Below are positions 47,110 through 49,922 of a stretch of DNA of 49,922 bases, piece by piece (within the stretch, counting starts at the first letter, position 1; each line of letters opens with the position of its first letter). The stretch is from a virus: the IMG/VR virus record IMGVR_UViG_3300048584_000005, positions 1 to 49,922 of that record. One strand, given 5' to 3'. Under the pieces are notes generated by a model. The model saw only the letters and a list, made by a program, of their open reading frames with translations. It did no database searches and was not told the origin of the DNA. The position numbers were made by a program, and so were the translations under genes.

Positions 47110-47549
47110 TTGCTTGAGTAGTTAGGAATGAAGATGGGGGAGGAAGGTGGTGTGTAGAGCATACCACCCTTGGATGAGCTCAAGCTGCCGTAGGGTGATT
47201 GAACGGTGAGGCCTTGGCAGCTTGGCAAAAGCAGTGAAGCGAGTCCAGCTACTAACAGCAAGATCGGGAGCTGGTCCACCTTGAAGCTGTTGTTCTTGAT
47301 ACCGTCATCAACGTAGTCGCCGATCAGCATGACGATAGGCTTTGCGGACGTGGCAAGGGCTGGACCCGAGATCATCAACCACTTGGCTGTCTCCGCAGGG
47401 AAGAAAGCTAACAGGTTAAGGAAATCCGCTCCACCGATGAAGGTCATGATGATCCCCAGGATGTAGAGGACACGGATGATTTGTGAGCGCCATAACGGAG
47501 GGCCGAAACTGACGAGTTCTGCTTGGACTTGGACGGGTTCGTTTTTCAT
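47106..47549 (-). CDS. Holin-like membrane protein with lipobox-like C-terminal segment (allele B)
   Basis: This 147-residue protein starts at ATG 47549 (MKNEPVQVQ), behind ACACCAACAAAAGAAAACAG; the open frame continues 12 codons upstream but without a leader. It has the same organisation as allele A: hydrophobic segments around 25-45, 52-75 and 92-107, the lipobox-like LPSC and then the conserved VQSPYG and YTPPSSP tail. The first two segments are well conserved (FIGGADFLNLLAFFP versus FVGGADFLQVLALVP), while the third differs fully, so the third segment seems to be needed only as hydrophobic sequence. Confidence 0.6.
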   Translation of the reverse strand: MKNEPVQVQAELVSFGPPLWRSQIIRVLYILGIIMTFIGGADFLNLLAFFPAETAKWLMISGPALATSAKPIVMLIGDYVDDGIKNNSFKVDQLPILLLVAGLASLLLPSCQGLTVQSPYGSLSSSKGGMLYTPPSSPIFIPNYSSK

Positions 47550-47581
47550 GGTTCTGTTTTCTTTTGTTGGTGTTAGGAGAA

Positions 47582-49198
47582 TCAAAGGCCAGTCAAGTCA
47601 AGGGCTCTTACGGCCTGCTTTGAAAAGCTGATTGTCAGGCGTTGAGTGGTAGCCTTGCCAAAAGGTGTATTGAAGGTGACTTGATGAGAGACGCCATTGC
47701 CACCTGAAGCAGAATAGATCTGCTTCAACCTTGTGATGTTAGTCCCCGCTCCGGCGTTCTTTCGCAGATACTTGACGAGAGTGAAATCTGAAGAGAAAGT
47801 GGCTGCCACGTTTGAAGGTGCGGTGTCATTCATAGACCAAGTTGACCCGGTTGTTACGAGTGCTCCTGTTCCTGTTACGTCTGCCAGTGCTTTCGCGTTG
47901 GCTTCATTGAAAACGTAGGAGGAAGAACCAGAGGAAAGCATCTCAAAAGGAGCATTGACGCCGTTCCTGCGAAGGCGGTATTCACAACCTGGATCACCAC
48001 CTAACAAAGTAGAGGTGTCAACCGCTGGTCCAGTGATTGCTGAAGTGATTCGTGCCACACTGGTAGAAACCATGCTTGCGATCGTGGCCAAGCCGAGGTC
48101 ATCAAAGTAGGTTCCAGGTGTTGCAAGGCGAATCGTGCCGCTGGCACCCATTGCTCCAGGGTTGGCAGCGTCTGTGATGGTGATGGTGTCTGTATCAACC
48201 ACCGTGGCGACCGTGAACGTTCCATTGTAGCCTGCCAAGCTGGCACCCTCAATCACAACGGAGTCACTAACGGACAAGCCGTGAGCGGCAGTGGTATTGA
48301 TGGTGAAGGTGGTGGAGTTGGATGAGGCGGAGCTGATGGCAAACCTACGGGGAACCACACCTCTCAAGTCCAGCTTGTCACCTGCTAGGAAGTGCGTCGC
48401 TCCAGTGAAGGTGACATCCACGTTCGTGCCATTCCCCACAATTGAAGTGAGGGCATACTTTGTCGGGATGCCTGTTGCTTCTGCTCCCAGATCATAAGTT
48501 TGTGAACGGCCAGAAACAGTTTCTTGCACTTCATACTCAAAAACGATCTGGTCTTCTGCATCAATAGCGATTGTTGATGGCAGCAATACCCGAGAGCAGT
48601 TAGGGAAGATGAAAGATCCCAAAGTGTAGGCTGAAGCGGCAGAGTTGAAGTTCACACGGACACGGCGAATCCAAGTGTTAGAGGTGTCTGAGATTGTAGT
48701 AGAAAGGACCGTGATACTGGCAGAGGTTTGAATAGAACCTGTCGTGCTGGAAGCTCCGCTTGCATTGACTGAAAACCTGCGGATCCTTCCCCCGGTGATG
48801 GTCTTAGCCACACCCGTCACCGTGATGGAAGTGTCACTCGCTCTTGCGCTTACGTGGCAACGGTGGCCAGTGTTACCTCCAGCGCTAAACCAATAGAGTT
48901 CATCTCCGATTTTTGAAGGAGAGCTGGGAAAAGTCCCGCTCCCTGTCGCACGTGTAACCGTGTTCCCGCTTTGGTTCCAAGTGCCATCCAGGTCTTCATA
49001 GTTAGGAGTCGTTGAAGTCATCGCATGGCAGGCTGTCGCGGTGGTAGTAGTCCAAGTGGGGCAAGCCTCAATGTTCAAACCTGCATTCAAAATGATGTTA
49101 GGGACATTCTCCATCCGGGTCTTCAAGCTGCCATCTTTTCGGCGGACTTCAAGCCATAGGATCTTTCCGGAAATTTCTGATGTATGTTCAAAGTTCAT
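47582..49198 (-). CDS. Tail fibre / receptor-binding-like protein (allele B)
   Basis: This is a 538-residue protein. The centre, including the GAxLAGYNGTFTVATV unit and the YDLGAEATGIPTKYA segment, is nearly the same as in allele A, and the N-terminal 150 and C-terminal 130 residues are different. It has three or more beta modules and many Thr and Ser. It is preceded by the minor tail gene (ATGA overlap at 49195-49198) and followed by the holin-like gene. A receptor-binding role is likely given its position and variability. Confidence 0.6.
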   Translation of the reverse strand: MNFEHTSEISGKILWLEVRRKDGSLKTRMENVPNIILNAGLNIEACPTWTTTTATACHAMTSTTPNYEDLDGTWNQSGNTVTRATGSGTFPSSPSKIGDELYWFSAGGNTGHRCHVSARASDTSITVTGVAKTITGGRIRRFSVNASGASSTTGSIQTSASITVLSTTISDTSNTWIRRVRVNFNSAASAYTLGSFIFPNCSRVLLPSTIAIDAEDQIVFEYEVQETVSGRSQTYDLGAEATGIPTKYALTSIVGNGTNVDVTFTGATHFLAGDKLDLRGVVPRRFAISSASSNSTTFTINTTAAHGLSVSDSVVIEGASLAGYNGTFTVATVVDTDTITITDAANPGAMGASGTIRLATPGTYFDDLGLATIASMVSTSVARITSAITGPAVDTSTLLGGDPGCEYRLRRNGVNAPFEMLSSGSSSYVFNEANAKALADVTGTGALVTTGSTWSMNDTAPSNVAATFSSDFTLVKYLRKNAGAGTNITRLKQIYSASGGNGVSHQVTFNTPFGKATTQRLTISFSKQAVRALDLTGL

Positions 49199-49922
49199 GG
49201 TATGACGAGTTCAATTGTTGGTTTGTAGAAGGTGCCAGTGGTTGCATCATTGGGAACTGTTACGAGAGCGCTGACATCAACTAGCACCTCTAGAATCTCA
49301 ACGACAGGCTTGTAGAAGGTGCCTGCCAAGGTTTCAGGTGTTAGAGTGCCGATGTCTCTTTCGGTAGACTTCAATTCAACGACAGGCTTGTAGAAGGTAC
49401 CAGATACTTCATCGGCTGTTAGCATTCCAATATCTCTGATGGTGTCACGTAGCTCAAGAGTCGGTTTGAAAAACACTCCCTGCAAAGGCTCAACGAAAGT
49501 GCCGATGTCCAGGACAAACGGTCCCCGGGTTATGAGCACGTTGCCAAGCCCTTTTACGGTGATGCCTATCTCAAAAGTCCTTGCATAGATGTGAAGGCTG
49601 ATGGTCTGACCTTCTGCCGGATAGACCTCAAACATTTTCAATTGATCAGCATCAACTATCTTTCTGTTGGCATACACGGCCACGGTTGGGGCGTAGTAGA
49701 GTGGATAGGGACGCTCACTGCTAGGGATCACAGTTTGTGCAACCACTCGTTCAAGCTGAGCTGTAACCTTGAAACGATTGTGTGGAACGTATGATTCATT
49801 GAACTTGCCACCAATGAAACGGACAGGGACGCTGAAGAACTGGCCATCAACAGGGAGTGTGATGAAGAAGTGCATGGCTCCACCCTGCAATGTGACATAG
49901 AAGAAATCTTGGAACTCTTGCA
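49195..49922 (-). CDS. Minor tail protein (allele B, N-terminus beyond window)
   Basis: This is the C-terminal 241 residues of the allele of 2437-3936. The second domain (GGAMHFFITLPVDGQFF, then VPVRFIGGKFN) is almost identical to allele A up to about the YAP(T/A)V segment. After that it diverges, and the C-terminus is built of four repeats with the core GTFYKP(V/T)(V/I)E, where allele A has TTFPKA repeats. The reading frame stays open through the right edge of the window, so the gene is cut and not broken. Confidence 0.7.
   Translation of the reverse strand, partial: QEFQDFFYVTLQGGAMHFFITLPVDGQFFSVPVRFIGGKFNESYVPHNRFKVTAQLERVVAQTVIPSSERPYPLYYAPTVAVYANRKIVDADQLKMFEVYPAEGQTISLHIYARTFEIGITVKGLGNVLITRGPFVLDIGTFVEPLQGVFFKPTLELRDTIRDIGMLTADEVSGTFYKPVVELKSTERDIGTLTPETLAGTFYKPVVEILEVLVDVSALVTVPNDATTGTFYKPTIELVIP
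49220..49479 (-). repeat. Four tandem repeats in minor tail gene (allele B)
   Basis: On the plus strand the unit core GG(T/C)TTG(T/A)A(G/A)AA begins at 49220, 49307, 49385 and 49463, with spacings of 87, 78 and 78 bases. The 78-base period is the same as in allele A (2468-2700) though the coded repeat differs. One unit carries three extra codons. Confidence 0.85.

Larger units (their letters stand above)
46674..49922. repeat. Right-end allele of the duplicated lysis/tail locus
   Basis: This is the partner of 1-3155, in the same orientation. Overall offset changes from 46673 at the left to 46767 at the right, so this allele is 94 bases longer. The last 127 bases match 3029-3155 without a mismatch and then the window stops. 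127 is a common maximum k-mer length in short-read assemblers, so this looks like a graph junction. The two alleles differ most in the fibre ends and in the C-terminal repeats of the minor tail protein. Confidence 0.85.

Overview
The window is essentially the whole genome of a tailed, double-stranded DNA phage with siphovirus morphology. It encodes small and large terminase, a DUF4055-type portal, an SPP1 gp7-like head protein, scaffold, coat, head-tail connectors, tail tube, tail chaperones, a 927-residue tape measure, NlpC/P60 and J-like tail-tip proteins, a lysis cassette and its own replisome. I see no integrase, excisionase, C1-like repressor or tRNA, so a lytic lifestyle is the simplest reading. 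The host is not identifiable. Genes almost never have a Shine-Dalgarno sequence and start instead behind A/C-rich leaders, which points to a host that rarely uses SD-driven initiation (as in Bacteroidota; other phyla are possible).

Layout. Positions 1-18141 (minus strand) read backwards from terminase through portal, head, connectors, tail tube and tape measure to tail proteins and lysis genes. Positions 18142-18722 are a divergent, AT-rich control region. Positions 18723-42019 (plus strand) hold a primase-helicase, a Nudix protein, a run of small accessory genes (including a T4 endonuclease V homologue), a DUF2800/DUF2815/PolA/VRR-NUC/SNF2 replication cassette and a tightly overlapping seven-gene operon. 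Positions 42016-49922 (minus strand) hold the J-like tail tip, NlpC/P60, DUF1833, a spanin-like gene, and then second versions of the lysis and tail genes found at the left end.

The two ends are the same locus in two alleles. Positions 1-3155 and 46674-49922 carry endolysin, holin, fibre and minor tail protein in the same order but with diverged sequence, and the last 127 bases repeat 3029-3155 exactly. The best reading is a circular or permuted genome of about 46.7 kb, assembled past its starting point through a second population variant. On the circle all structural genes then form one minus-strand block.

The most interesting part is 36268-42019: radical SAM enzyme, GT-A glycosyltransferase, T4 alpha-glucosyltransferase-like GT-B enzyme, a thymine-hypermodification (aGPT-PPlase/amino acid:DNA transferase-like) protein, a thymidylate synthase homologue, a YfbR-like nucleotidase and a DUF3310 protein. 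Adjacent genes overlap by 4 bp at five of the six junctions. This looks like a pathway that makes 5-hydroxymethyl-dUMP, adjusts the nucleotide pool and then decorates the base in DNA, in a combination that lacks a recognisable 5-hmdU DNA kinase. Other notable points are a T-TTT-TTC frameshift site in the tail chaperones, eight copies of one A/C-rich initiation leader, two copies of a composite promoter/leader cassette, a 16-bp operator-like inverted repeat, and a structured non-coding element before the DUF2800 gene.
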